Positions 1 to 14,300 of a DNA stretch of 64,000 nt are shown piece after piece; position 1 is the stretch's first letter, and each line of letters opens with the position of its first letter. Under the pieces are notes generated by a model. The model had not been told where the DNA came from and did not search any database. It saw only the letters and a program-made list of their open reading frames with translations. Source of the DNA: Limnoperna fortunei (lineage: Eukaryota > Mollusca > Bivalvia > Mytilida > Modiolidae); assembly GCA_944474755.1 (NCBI GenBank), contig OX104118.1, positions 69,011,575-69,075,574 of the forward strand, in the 5' to 3' direction. Position numbers and translations under genes: made by a program.

Positions 1-71
1 TCATGTAAACAGAAACTACCACTAAAGAGTATTCCAGAACACCATGTAAACAGAAACTACCACTAAAGAGT

Positions 72-2300
72 ATTCAAGGACACCATGTAAACAGAAACTA
101 CCACTAAAGAGTATTCCAGGACATCATTTAAACAGAAACTACCGCTAAAGAGTATTCCAGGACACCATGTAAACAGAAATTACCACTAAAGAGTATTCCA
201 GGACATCATGTAAACAGAAACTACCACTAAAGAGTAGTCCAGGACACCATGTAAACAGAAACTACCACTAACGAGTATTCCAGAACACCATGTAAACAGA
301 AACTACCTCAAAAGAGTATTCCAGGACACCATGTAAACAGAAACTACCACTAAAGAGTATTCCTCGACATCAAGTAAACAGAAACTACCACTAAGGAGTA
401 TTCCAGGACATCATGTAAACAGAAACTACCACTAAAGAGTATTCCAGGACATCATGTAAACAGAAACTACCACTAAAGAGTATTCCAGGACACCATGTAA
501 ACAGAAACTACCACTAAAGAGTATTCCAGGATATCATGTAAACAGAAACTACCACTAAAGAGTATTCCAGAACACCATGTAAACAGAAACTACCACTAAA
601 GAGTATTCCAGGACATCATGTAAACAGAAACTACCACTAAAGAGTATTCCAGGACACCATGTAAACAGAAACTACCACTAAAGAGTATTCCAGGACATCA
701 TGTAAACAGAAACTACCGCTAAAGAGTATTCCAGGACACCATGTAAACAGAAACTACCACTAAAGAGTATTCCAGGACATCATGTAAACAGAAACCACCA
801 CTAAAGAGTATTCCAGGACACCATGTAAACAGAAACTACCACTAAAGAGTATTCCAGGATATCATGTAAACAGAAACTACCACTAAAGAGTATTCCAGAA
901 CACCATGTAAACAGAAACTACCACTAAAGAGTATTCCAGGACATCATGTAAACAGAAACTACCACTAAAGAGTATTCCAGAACACCATGTAAACAGAAAC
1001 TTCCAGTAAAGAGTATTCCAGGACATCATGTAAACAGAAACTACCACTAAAGAGTATTACAGAACACCATGTAAACAGAAACTACCACTAAAGAGTATTC
1101 CAGGACATCATGCAAACAGAAACTACCACTAAAGAGTATTCCAGAACACCATGTAAACAGAAACTTCCAGTAAAGAGTATTCCAGGACATCATGTAAACA
1201 GAAACTACCACTAAAGAGTATTACAGAACACCATTTAAACAGAAACTACCACTGAAGAGTATTCCAGGACATCATGTAAACAAAAACTACCACTAATGAG
1301 TATTCCAGGACATCATGTAAACAGAAACTACCACTAAAGAGTATTCCAGGACATCATGTAAACAGAAACTACCACTAAAGAGTATTCCAGAACACCATGT
1401 AAAGAGAAACTACCACTAAAGAGTATTCCAGGACATCATGTAAACAGAAACTACCACTAAAGAGTATTCCAGAACACCTCGTAAACAGAAACTACCACTA
1501 AAGAGTATTCCAGGACACCATGTAAACAGAAACTACCACTAAAGAGTATTCCAGAACACCATGTAAACAGAAACTACCACTAAAGAGTATTCCAGGACAT
1601 CATATAAACAGAAACTACCACTAAAGAGTATTCCAGGGCATCATGTAAACAGAAACTACCACTAAAGAGTATTCCAGGACACCATGTAAACAGAAACTAC
1701 CACTAAAGAGTATTCCAGGACATCATGTAAACAGAAACTACCACTAAAGAGTATTCCAGGACACCATGTAAACAGAAACTACCACTAAAGAGTATTCCAG
1801 AACACCATGTAAACAGAAACTACCACTAAAGAGTATTCAAGGACACCATGTAAACAGAAACTACCACTAAAGAGTATTCCAGGACATCATTTAAACAGAA
1901 ACTACCGCTAAAGAGTATTCCAGGACACCATGTAAACAGAAATTACCACTAAAGAGTATTCCAGGACATCATGTAAACAGAAACTACCACTAAAGAGTAT
2001 TCCAGGACACCATGTAAACAGAAACTACCACTAACGAGTATTCCAGAACACCATAAAAACAGAAACTACCTCAAAAGAGTATTCCAGGACACCATGTAAA
2101 CAGAAACTACCACTAAAGAGTATTCCTGGACATCAAGTAAACAGAAACTACCACTAAGGAGTATTCCATGACATCATGTAAACAGAAACTACCACTAAAG
2201 AGTATTCCAGGACATCATGTAAACAGAAACTACCACTAAAGAGTATTCCAGGACACCATGTAAACAGAAACTACCACAAAAGAGTATTCCAGGATATCAT
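72..2300 (+). repeat. Higher-order repeat inside the satellite: two copies of a 43-monomer (1,763-bp) block
   Basis: A cassette of marked monomers appears in the same order at 72 and 1,835: ATTCAAGGACACC, then CATTTAAAC with ACCGCTAAAG, then GAAATTACCAC, then CTAACGAG, then ACCTCAAAAG (306 and 2,069), then GACATCAAGTAAAC with CTAAGGAG. Both markers are exactly 1,763 bp apart, which is 43 times 41. The same cassette recurs from 6,016 and, in part, near 16,265, 27,622 and 30,452, so it is a founder block copied several times. Point differences such as CCATAAAAAC at about 2,053 show the copies are not identical. The boundary given covers the two well-matched copies only. Confidence 0.85.
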
Positions 2301-5300
2301 GTAAACAGAAACTACCACTAAAGAGTATTCCAGAACACCATGTAAACAGAAACTACCACTAAAGAGTTTTCCAGGACATCATGTAAACAGAAACTACCAC
2401 CAAAGAGTAGTCCAGGACACCATGTAAACAGAAACTACCACTAAAGAGTATTCCAGGACATCATGTAAACAGAAACTACCACTAAGGAGTATTCCAGGAC
2501 ATCATGTAAACAGAAACTACCACTAAAGAGTATTCCAGTACATCATGTAAACAGAAACTACAACTAAAGAGTATTCCAGGACACCATGTAAACAGAAACT
2601 ACCACTAAAGAGTATTACAGGACACCATGTAAACAGAAACTACCACTAAAGAGTATTCCAGGACACCATGTAAACAGAAACTACCACTAAGGAGTATTCC
2701 AGGACATCATGTAAACAGAAACTACCACTAAAGAGTATTCCAGGACATCATGTAAACAGAAACTACCACTAAAGAGTATTCCAGGACATCAAGTAAACAG
2801 AAACTACCACTAAAGAGTATTCCAGGACACCATGTAAACAGAAACTACCACTAAGGAGTATTCCAGGACATCATATAAACAGAAACTACCACTAAAGAGT
2901 ATTCCAGGACATCATGTTAACAAAAACTACCACTAAAGAGTATTCCAGGACACCATGTAAACAGAAACTACCACTAAAGAGTATTCCAGGACACCATGTA
3001 AACAGAAACTACCACTAAAGAGTATTCCAGGACACCATGTAAACAGAAACTACCACCAAAGAGTATTCCGGGACACCATGTTAACGGAAACTACCACTAA
3101 AGGGTATTGCAGGACATCATGTAAACAGAAACTACCACTAAAGAGTATTCAAGGACATCATGTAAACAGAAACTACCACTAAAGAGTATTCCAGGACACC
3201 ATGTAAACAGAAACTACCACTAAAGAGTATTCCAGGACATCATGTAAACAGAAACTACCACTAAAGAGTATTCCAGGACACCATGTAAACAGAAACTACC
3301 ACTAAAGAGTATTCCAGAACACCATGTAAACAGAAACTACCACTAAAGAGTATTCCAGAACACCATGTAAACAGAAACTACCACTAAAGAGTATTCCAGG
3401 ACATCATGTAAACAGAAACTACCGCTAAAGAGTATTCCAGGACACCATGTATACAGAAACTACCACTAAAGAGTATTCCAGGACATCATGTAAACAGAAA
3501 CTTCCACTAAAGAGTATTCCAGGACACCATGCAAACAGAAACTACCACTAAAGAGTATTCCAGGATATCATGTAAACAGAAACTACCACTAAAGAGTATT
3601 CCAGAACACCATGTAAACAGAAACTACCACTAAAGAGTATTCCAGGACATCATGTAAACAGAAACTACCACTAAAGAGTATTCCAGAACACCATGTAAAC
3701 AGAAACTACCACTAAAGAGCATTCCAGGACATCATGTAAACAGAAACTACCACTAAAGAGTATTCCAGGACATCATATAAAGAGAAACTACCACTAAATA
3801 GTATTCCAGGGCATCATGTAAACAGAAACTACCACTAAAGAGTATTCCAGGACACCATGTAAACAGAAACTACCACTAAAGAGTATTCCAGGACATCATG
3901 TAAACAGAAACTACCACTAAAGAGTATTCCAGGACACCATGTTAACAGAAACTACCACTAAAGAGTATTCCAGAACACCATGTAAACAGAAACTACCACT
4001 AAAGAGTATTCAGGACACCATGTAAACAGAAACTAACACTAAAGAGTATTCCAGGACATCATGTAAACAGAAACTACCGCTAAAGAGTATTCCAGGACAC
4101 CATGTAAACAGAAACTACCACTAAAGAGTATTCCAGGACATCATGTAAACAGAAACTACCACTAAAGAGTATTCCAGGACACCATGTAAACAGAAACTAC
4201 CACTAAAGAGTATTCCAGGATATCATGTAAACAGAAACTACCACTAAAGAGTATTCCAGAACACCATGTAAACAGAAACTACCACTAAAGAGTATTCCAG
4301 GACATCATGTAAACAGAAACTACCACTAAAGAGGATTCCAGAACACCATGTAAACAGAAACTACCACTAAAGAGTATTCCAGGACATCATGTAAACAGAA
4401 ACTACCACTAAGGAGTATTCCAGGACATCATGTAAACAGAAACTACCACTAAAGGGTATTCCAGGACATCATGTAAACAGAAACTACCACTAAAGAGTAT
4501 TCCAGGACACCATGTAAACAGAAACTACCACTAAAGAGTATTCCAGGACACCATGTAAACAGAAACTACCACTAAAGAGTATTCCAGGACACCATGTAAA
4601 CAGAAACTACCACTAAAGAGTATTCCGGGACACCATGTAAACGGAAACTACCACTAAAGAGTATTTCAGGACATCATGTAAACAAAAACTACCACTAAAG
4701 AGTATTCCAGGACATCATGTAAACAGAAACTACCACTAAAGAGTATTCCAGGACACAATGTAAACAGAAACTACCACTAAAGAGTATTCCAGGACATCAT
4801 GTAAACAGAAACTACCACTAAAGAGTATTCCAGGACACCATGTAAACAGAAACTACCACTAAAGAGTATTCCAGGACATCATGTAAACAGAAACTACCAC
4901 TAAAGAGTATTCCAGGACACCATGTAAACAGAAACTACCACTAAAGAGTATTCCAGGACATCATGTAAACAGAAACTACCACTAAAGAGTATTCCAGGAC
5001 ACCATGTAAACAGAAACTACCTCTAAAGAGTATTCCAGGATATCATGTAAACAGAAACTACCACTAAAGAGTATTCCAGAACACCATGTAAACAGAAACT
5101 ACCACTAAAGAGTATTCCAGGACATCATGTAAACAGAAACTACCACTAAAGAGTATTCCAGAACACCATGTAAACAGAAACTTCCAGTAAAGAGTATTCC
5201 AGGACATCATGTAAACAGAAACTACCACTAAAGAGTATTACAGAACACCATGTTAACAGAAACTACCACTAAAGAGTATTCCAGGACATCATGCAAACAG

Positions 5301-8300
5301 AAACTACCACTAAAGAGTATTCCAGAACACCATGTAAACAGAAACTTCCAGTAAAGAGTATTCCAGGACATCATGTAAACAGAAACTACCACTAAAGAGT
5401 ATTACAGAACACCATTTAAACAGAAACTACCACTGAAGAGTATTCCAGGACATCATGTAAACAAAAACTACCACTAATGAATATTCCAGGACATCATGTA
5501 AACAGAAACTACCACTAAAGAGTATTCCAGGACATCATGTAAACAGAAACTACCACTAAAGAGTATTCCAGAACACCATGTAAACAGAAACTACCACTAA
5601 AGAGTATTCCAGGACATCATGTAAACAGAAACTACCACTAAAGAGTATTCCAGAACACCATGTAAACAGAAACTACCACTAAAGAGTATTCCAGGACACC
5701 ATGTAAACAGAAACTACCACTAAAGAGTATTCCAGAACACCATGTAAACAGAAACTACCACTAAAGAGTATTCCAGGACATCATATAAACAGAAACTACC
5801 ACTAAAGAGTATTCCAGGGCATCATGTAAACAGAAACTACCACTAAAGAGTGTTCCAGGACACCATGTAAACAGAAACTACCACTAAAGAGTATTCCAGG
5901 ACATCATGTAAACAGAAACTACCACTAAAGAGTATTCCAGGACACCATGTAAACAGAAACTACCACTAAAGAGTATTCCAGAACACCATGTAAACAGAAA
6001 CTACCACTAAAGAGTATTCAAGGACACCATGTAAACAGAAACTACCACTAAAGAGTATTCCAGGACATCATTTAAACAGAAACTACCGCTAAAGAGTATT
6101 CCAGGACACCATGTAAACAGAAATTACCACTAAAGAGTATTCCAGGACATCATGTAAACAGAAACTACCACTAAAGAGTATTCCAGGACACCATGTAAAC
6201 AGAAACTACCACTAACGAGTATTCCAGAACACCATGTAAACAGAAACTACCTCAAAAGAGTATTCCAGGACACCATGTAAACAGAAACTACCACTATAGA
6301 GTATTCCTGGACATCAAGTAAACAGAAACTACCACTAAGGAGTATTCCAGGACATCATGTAAACAGAAACTACCACTAAAGAGTATTCCAGGACATCATG
6401 TAAACAGAAACTACCACTAAAGAGTATTCCAGGACACCATGTAAACAGAAACTACCACTAAAGAGTATTCCAGGATATCATGTAAACAGAAACTACCACT
6501 AAAGAGTATTCCAGAACACCATGTAAACAGAAACTACCACTAAAGAGTTTTCCAGGACATCATGTAAACAGAAACTACCACTAAAGAGTATTCCAGGACA
6601 CCATGTAAACAGAAACTACCACTAAAGAGTATTCCAGGACATCATGTAAACAGAAACTACCACTAAGGAGTATTCCAGGACATCATGTAAACAGAAACTA
6701 CCACTAAAGAGTATTCCAGAACATCATGTAAACAGAAACTACCACTAAAGAGTATTCCAGGACACCATGTAAACAGAAACTACCACTAAAGAGTATTCCA
6801 GGACACCATGTAAACAGAAACTACCACTAAAGAGTATTCCAGGACACCATGTAAACAGAAACTACCACTAAAGAGTCTTCCGGGACACCATGTAAACGGA
6901 AACTACCACTAAAGAGTATTGCAGGACATCATGTAAACAGAAACTACCACTAAAGTGTATTCCAGGACATCATGTAAACATAAACTACCACTAAAGAGTA
7001 TTCCAGGACACCATGTAAACAGAAACTACCACTAAAGAGTATTCCAGGACATCATGTAAACAGAAACTACCACTAAAGAGTATTCCAGGACACCATGTAA
7101 ACAGAAACTACCACTAAAGAGTATTCCAGAACACCGTGTAAACAGAAACTACCACTAAAGAGTATTCCAGGACACCATGTAAACAGAAACTACCACTAAA
7201 GAGTATGCCAGGACACCGTGTAAACAGAAACTACCACTAAAGAGTATTCCAGGATATCATGTAAACAGAAACTACCACTAAAGAGTATTCCAGGACATCA
7301 TGTAAACAGAAACTACCACTAAAGAGTATTACAGAACACCATTTAAACAGAAACTACCACTAAAGAGTATTGCAGGACATCATGTAAACAGAAACTACCA
7401 CTAATGAGTATTCCAGGACATCATGTAAACAGAAACTACCACTAAAGAGTATTCCAGGACATCATGTAAACAGAAACTACCACTAAAGAGTATTCCAGAA
7501 CACCATGTAAACAGAAATTACCACTAAAGAGTATTCCAGGACATCATGTAAACAGAAACTACCACTAAAGAGTATTCCAGAACACCTTGTAAACAGAAAC
7601 TACCACTAAAGAGTATTCCAGTACACCATGTAAACAGAAACTACCACTAAAGAGTATTCCAGAACACCATGTAAACAGAAACTACCACTAAAGAGTATTC
7701 CAGGACATCATATAAACAGAAACTACCACTAAGGAGTATTCCAGGGCATCATGTAAACAGAAACTACCACTAAAGAGTATTCCAGGACATCATGTAAACA
7801 GAAACTACCACTAAAGAGTATTCCAGAACACCATGTAAACAGAAACTACCACTAAAGAGTATTCCAGGACACCATGTAAACAGAAACTACCACTAAAGAG
7901 TATTCCGGGACACCATGTAAACAGAAACTACCACTAAAGAGTATTCAAGGACACCATGTAAACAGAAACTACCACTAAAGAGTATTCCAGGGCACCATGT
8001 AAACAGAAACTACCGCTAAAGAGTATTCCAGGACATCATGTAAACAGAAACTACCACTAAAGAGTATTCCAGGACATCATTTAAACAGAAACTACCGCTA
8101 AAGAGTATTCCAGGACACCATGTAAACGGAAACTACCACTAAAGGGTATTGCAGGACATCATGTAAACAGAAACTACCACTAAAGAGTATTCCAGGACAT
8201 CATGTAAACAGAAACTACCACTAAAGAGTATTCCAGGACACCATGTAAACAGAAACTACCACTAAAGAGTATTCCAGGACATCATGTAAACAGAAACTAC

Positions 8301-11300
8301 CACTAAAGAGTATTCCAGAACACCGTGTAAACAGAAACTACCACTAAAGAGTATTCCAGGACACCATGTAAACAGAAACTACCACTAAAGAGTATTCCAG
8401 GACACCATGTAAACAGAAACTACCACTAAAGAGTATTCCAGGATATCATGTAAACAGAAACTACCACTAAAGAGTATTCCAGAACACCATGTAAACAGAA
8501 ACTATCACTAAAGAGTATTCCAGGACATCATGTAAACAGAAACTACCACTAAAGAGTATTCCAGAACTCCATGTAAACAGAAACTTCCAGTAAAGAGTAT
8601 TCCAGGACATCATGTAAACAGAAACTACCACTAAAGAGTATTACAGAACACCATTTAAACAGAAACTACAACTAAAGAGTATTGCAGGACATCATGTAAA
8701 CAGAAACTACCACTAATGAGTATTCCAGGACATCATGTAAACAGAAACTACCACTAAAGAGTATTCCAGGACATCATGTAAACAGAAACTACCACTAAAG
8801 AGTATTCCAGAACACCATGTAAACAGAAATTACCACTAAAGAGTATTCCAGGACATCATGTAAACAGAAACTACCACTAAAGAGTATTCCAGAACACCTT
8901 GTAAACAGAAACTACCACTAAAGAGTATTCCAGTACACCATGTAAACAGAAACTACCACTAAAGAGTATTCCAGAACACCATGTAAACAGAAACTACCAC
9001 TAAAGAGTATTCCAGGACATCATATAAACAGAAACTACCACTAAAGAGTATTCCAGGGCATCATGTAAACAGAAACTACCACTAAAGAGTATTCCAGGAC
9101 ATCATGTAAACAGAAACTACCACTAAAGAGTATTCCGGGACACCATGTAAACAGAAACTACCACTAAAGAGTATTCAAGGACACCATGTAAACAGAAACT
9201 ACCACTAAAGAGTATTCCAGGACACCATGTAAACAGAAACTACCGCTAAAGAGTATTCCAGGACATCATGTAAAAAAAACTACCACTAAAGAGTATTCCA
9301 GGACATCATTTAAACAGAAACTACCGCTAAAGGGTATTCCGGGACACCATGTAAACGGAAACTACCACTAAAGGGTATTGCAGGACATCATGTAAACAGA
9401 AACTACCACTAAAGAGTATTCCAGGACATCATGTAAACAGAAACTACCACTAAAGAGTATTCCAAGACACCATGTAAACAGAAACTACCACTAAAGAGTA
9501 TTCCAGGACATCATGTAAACAGAAACTACCACTAAAGAGTATTCCAGGACACCATGTAAACAGAAACTACCACTAAAGAGTATTCCAGAACACCATGTAA
9601 ACAGAAACTACCACTAAAGAGTATTCCAGAACACAATGTAAACAGAAACTACCACTAAAGAGTATTCCAGGACATCATGTAAACAGAAACTACCGCTAAA
9701 GAGTATTCCAGGACACCATGTATACAGAAACTACCACTAAAGAGTATTCTAGGACATCATGTAAACAGAAACTACCACTAAAGAGTATTCCAGGACACCA
9801 TGCAAACAGAAACTACCACTAAAGAGTATTCCAGGATATCATGTAAACAGAAACTACCACTAAAGAGTATTCCAGAACACCATGTAAACAGAAACTACCA
9901 CTAAAGAGTATTCCAGGACATCATGTAAACAGAAACTACCACTAAAGAGTATTCCAGAACACCATGTAAACAGAAACTACCACTAAAGAGTATTCCAGGA
10001 CATCATGTAAACAGAAACTACCACTAAAGAGTATTCCAGGACATCATATAAAGAGAAACTACCACTAAATAGTATTCCAGGGCATCATGTAAACAGAAAC
10101 TACCACTAAAGAGTATTCCAGGACACCATGTAAACAGAAACTACCACTAAAGAGTATTCCAGGACATCATGTAAACAGAAACTACCACTAAAGAGTATTC
10201 CAGGACACCATGTAAACAGAAACTACCACTAAAGAGTATTCCAGAACACCATGTAAACAGAAACTACCACTAAAGAGTATTCCAGGACACCATGTAAACA
10301 GAAACTAACACTAAAGAGTATTCCAGGACATCATGTAAACAGAAACTACCGCTAAAGAGTATTCCAGGACACCATGTAAACAGAAACTACCACTAAAGAG
10401 TATTCCAGGACATCATGTAAACAGAAACTACCACTAAAGAGTATTCCAGGACACCATGTAAACAGAAACTACCACTAAAGAGTATTCCAGGATATCATGT
10501 AAACAGAAACTACCACTAAAGAGTATTCCAGAACACCATGTAAACAGAAACTACCACTAAAGAGTATTCAAGGACATCATGTAAACAGAAACTACCACTA
10601 AAGAGGATTCCAGGACACCATGTAAACAGAAACTACCACTAAAGAGTATTCCAGGACATCATGTAAACAGAAACTACCACTAAGGAGTATTCCAGGACAT
10701 CATGTAAACAGAAACTACCACTAAAGAGTATTCCAGGACACCATGTAAACAGAAACTACCACTAAAGAGTATTCCAGGACACCATGTAAACAGAAACTAC
10801 CACTAAAGAGTATTCCAGGACACCATGTAAACAGAAACTACCACTAAAGAGTATTCCGGGACACCATGTAAACGGAAACTACCACTAAAGAGTATTCCAG
10901 AACACCATGTAAACAGAAACTACCACTAAAGAGTATTCCAGGACATCATATAAACAGAAACTACCACTAAAGAGTATTCCAGGGCATCATGTAAACAGAA
11001 ACTACCACTAAAGAGTATTCCAGGACATCATGTAAACAGAAACTACCACTAAAGAGTATTCCAGAACACCATGTAAACAGAAACTACCACTAAAGAGTAT
11101 TCCAGGACACCATGTAAACAGAAACTACCACTAAAGAGTATTCCGGGACACCATGTAAACAGAAACTACCACTAAAGAGTATTCAAGGACACCATGTAAA
11201 CAGAAACTACCACTAAAGAGTATTCCAGGACACCATGTAAACAGAAACTACCGCTAAAGAGTATTCCAGGACATCATGTAAACAGAAACTACCACTAAAG

Positions 11301-14300
11301 AGTATTCCAGGACATCATTTAAACAGAAACTACCGCTAAAGAGTGTTCCGGGACACCATGTAAACGGAAACTACCACTAAAGGGTATTGCAGGACATCAT
11401 GTAAACAGAAACTACCACTAAAGAGTATTCCAGGACATCATGTAAACAGAAACTACCACTAAAGAGTATTCCAGGACACCATGTAAACAGAAACTACCAC
11501 TAAAGAGTATTCCAGGACATCATGTAAACAGAAACTACCACTAAAGAGTATTCCAGGACACCATGTAAACAGAAACTACCACTAAAGAGTATTCCAGAAC
11601 ACCATGTAAACAGAAACTACCACTAAAGAGTATTCCAGAACACAATGTAAACAGAAACTACCACTAAAGAGTATTCCAGGACACCATGCAAACAGAAACT
11701 ACCACTAAAGAGTATTCCAGGATATCATGTAAACAGAAACTACCACTAAAGAGTATTCCGGGACACCATGTAAACAGAAACTACCACTAAAGAGTATTCC
11801 AGGACATCATGTAAACAGAAACTACCACTAAAGAGTATTCCAGGACACCATGTAAACAGAAACTACCGCTAAAGAGTATTCCAGGACATCATGTAAACAG
11901 AAACTACCACTAAAGAGTATTCCAGGACATCATTTAAACAGAAACTACCGCTAAAGAGTATTCCGGGACACCATGTAAACGGAAACTACCACTAAAGGGT
12001 ATTGCAGGACATCATGTAAACAGAAACTACCACTAAAGAGTATTCCAGGACATCATGTAAACAGAAACTACCACTAAAGAGTATTCCAGGACACCATGTA
12101 AACAGAAACTACCACTAAAGAGTATTCCAGGACATCATGTAAACAGAAACTACCACTAAAGAGTATTCCAGGACACCATGTAAACAGAAACTACCACTAA
12201 AGAGTATTCCAGAACACCATGTAAACAGAAACTACCACTAAAGAGTATTCCAGAACACAATGTAAACTGAAACTACCACTAAAGAGTATTCCAGGACATC
12301 ATGTAAACAGAAACTACCGCTAAAGAGTATTCCAGGACACCGTGTATACAGAAACTACCACTAAAGAGTATTCCAGGACATCATGTAAACAGAAACTACC
12401 ACTAAAGAGTATTCCAGGACACCATGCAAACAGAAACTACCACTAAAGAGTATTCCAGGATATCATGTAAACAGAAACTACCACTAAAGAGTATTCCAGA
12501 ACACCATGTAAACAGAAACTACCACTAAAGAGTATTCCAGGACATCATGTAAACAGAAACTACCACTAAAGAGTATTCCAGAACACCATGTAAACAGAAA
12601 CTACCACTAAAGAGCATTCCAGGACATCATGTAAACAGAAACTACCACTAAAGAGTATTCCAGGACATCATATAAAGAGAACCTACCACTAAATAGTATT
12701 CCAGGGCATCATGTAAACAGAAACTACCACTAAAGAGTATTCCAGGACACCATGTAAACAGAAACTACCACTAAAGAGTATTCCAGGACATCATGTAAAC
12801 AGAAACTACCACTAAAGAGTATTCCAGGACACCATGTAAACAGAAACTACCACTAAAGAGTATTCCAGAACACCATGTAAACAGAAACTACCACTAAAGA
12901 GTATTCCAGGACACCATGTAAACAGAAACTAACACTAAAGAGTATTCCAGGACATCATGTAAACATAAACTACCGCTAAAGAGTATTCCAGGACACCATG
13001 TAAACAGAAACTACCACTAAAGAGTATTCCAGGACACCATGTAAACAGAAACTACCACTAAAGAGTATTCCGGGACACCATGTAAACGGAAACTACCACT
13101 AAAGAGTATTCCAGAACACCACGTAAACAGAAACTACCACTAAAGAGTATTCCAGGACATCATATAAACAGAAACTACCACTAAAGAGTATTCCAGGGCA
13201 TCATGTAAACAGAAACTACCACTAAAGAGTATTCCAGGACATCATGTAAACAGAAACTACCACTAAAGAGTATTCCAGAACACCATGTAAACAGAAACTA
13301 CCACTAAAGAGTATTCCAGGACACCATGTAAACAGAAACTACCACTAAAGAGTATTCCGGGACACCATGTAAACAGAAACTACCACTAAAGAGTATTCAA
13401 GGACACCATGTAAACAGAAACTACCACTAAAGAGTATTCCAGGACACCATGTAAACAGAAACTACCGCTAAAGAGTATTCCAGGACATCATGTAAACAGA
13501 AACTACCACTAAAGAGTATTCCAGGACATCATTTAAACAGAAACTACCGCTAAAGAGTATTCCGGGACACCATGTAAACGGAAACTACCACTAAAGGGTA
13601 TTGCAGGACATCATGTAAACAGAAACTACCACTAAAGAGTATTCCAGGACATCATGTAAACAGAAACTACCACTAAAGAGTATTCCAGGACACCATGTAA
13701 ACAGAAACTACCACTAAAGAGTATTCCAGGACATCATGTAAACAGAAACTACCACTAAAGAGTATTCCAGGACACCATGTAAACAGAAACTACCACTAAA
13801 GAGTATTCCAGAACACCATGTAAACAGAAACTACCACTAAAGAGTATTCCAGAACACAATGTAAACAGAAACTACCACTAAAGAGTATTCCAGGACATCA
13901 TGTAAACAGAAACTACCGCTAAAGAGTATTCCAGGACACCATGTATACAGAAACTACCACTAAAGAGTATTCCAGGACATCATGTAAACAGAAACTACCA
14001 CTAAAGAGTATTCCAGGACACCATGCAAACAGAAACTACCACTAAAGAGTATTCCAGGATATCATGTAAACAGAAACTACCACTAAAGAGTATTCCAGAA
14101 CACCATGTAAACAGAAACTACCACTAAAGAGTATTCCAGGACATCATGTAAACAGAAACTACCACTAAAGAGTATTCCAGAACACCATGTAAACAGAAAC
14201 TACCACTAAAGAGTATTCCAGGACATCATGTAAACAGAAACTACCACTAAAGAGTATTCCAGGACATCATATAAAGAGAAACTACCACTAAATAGTATTC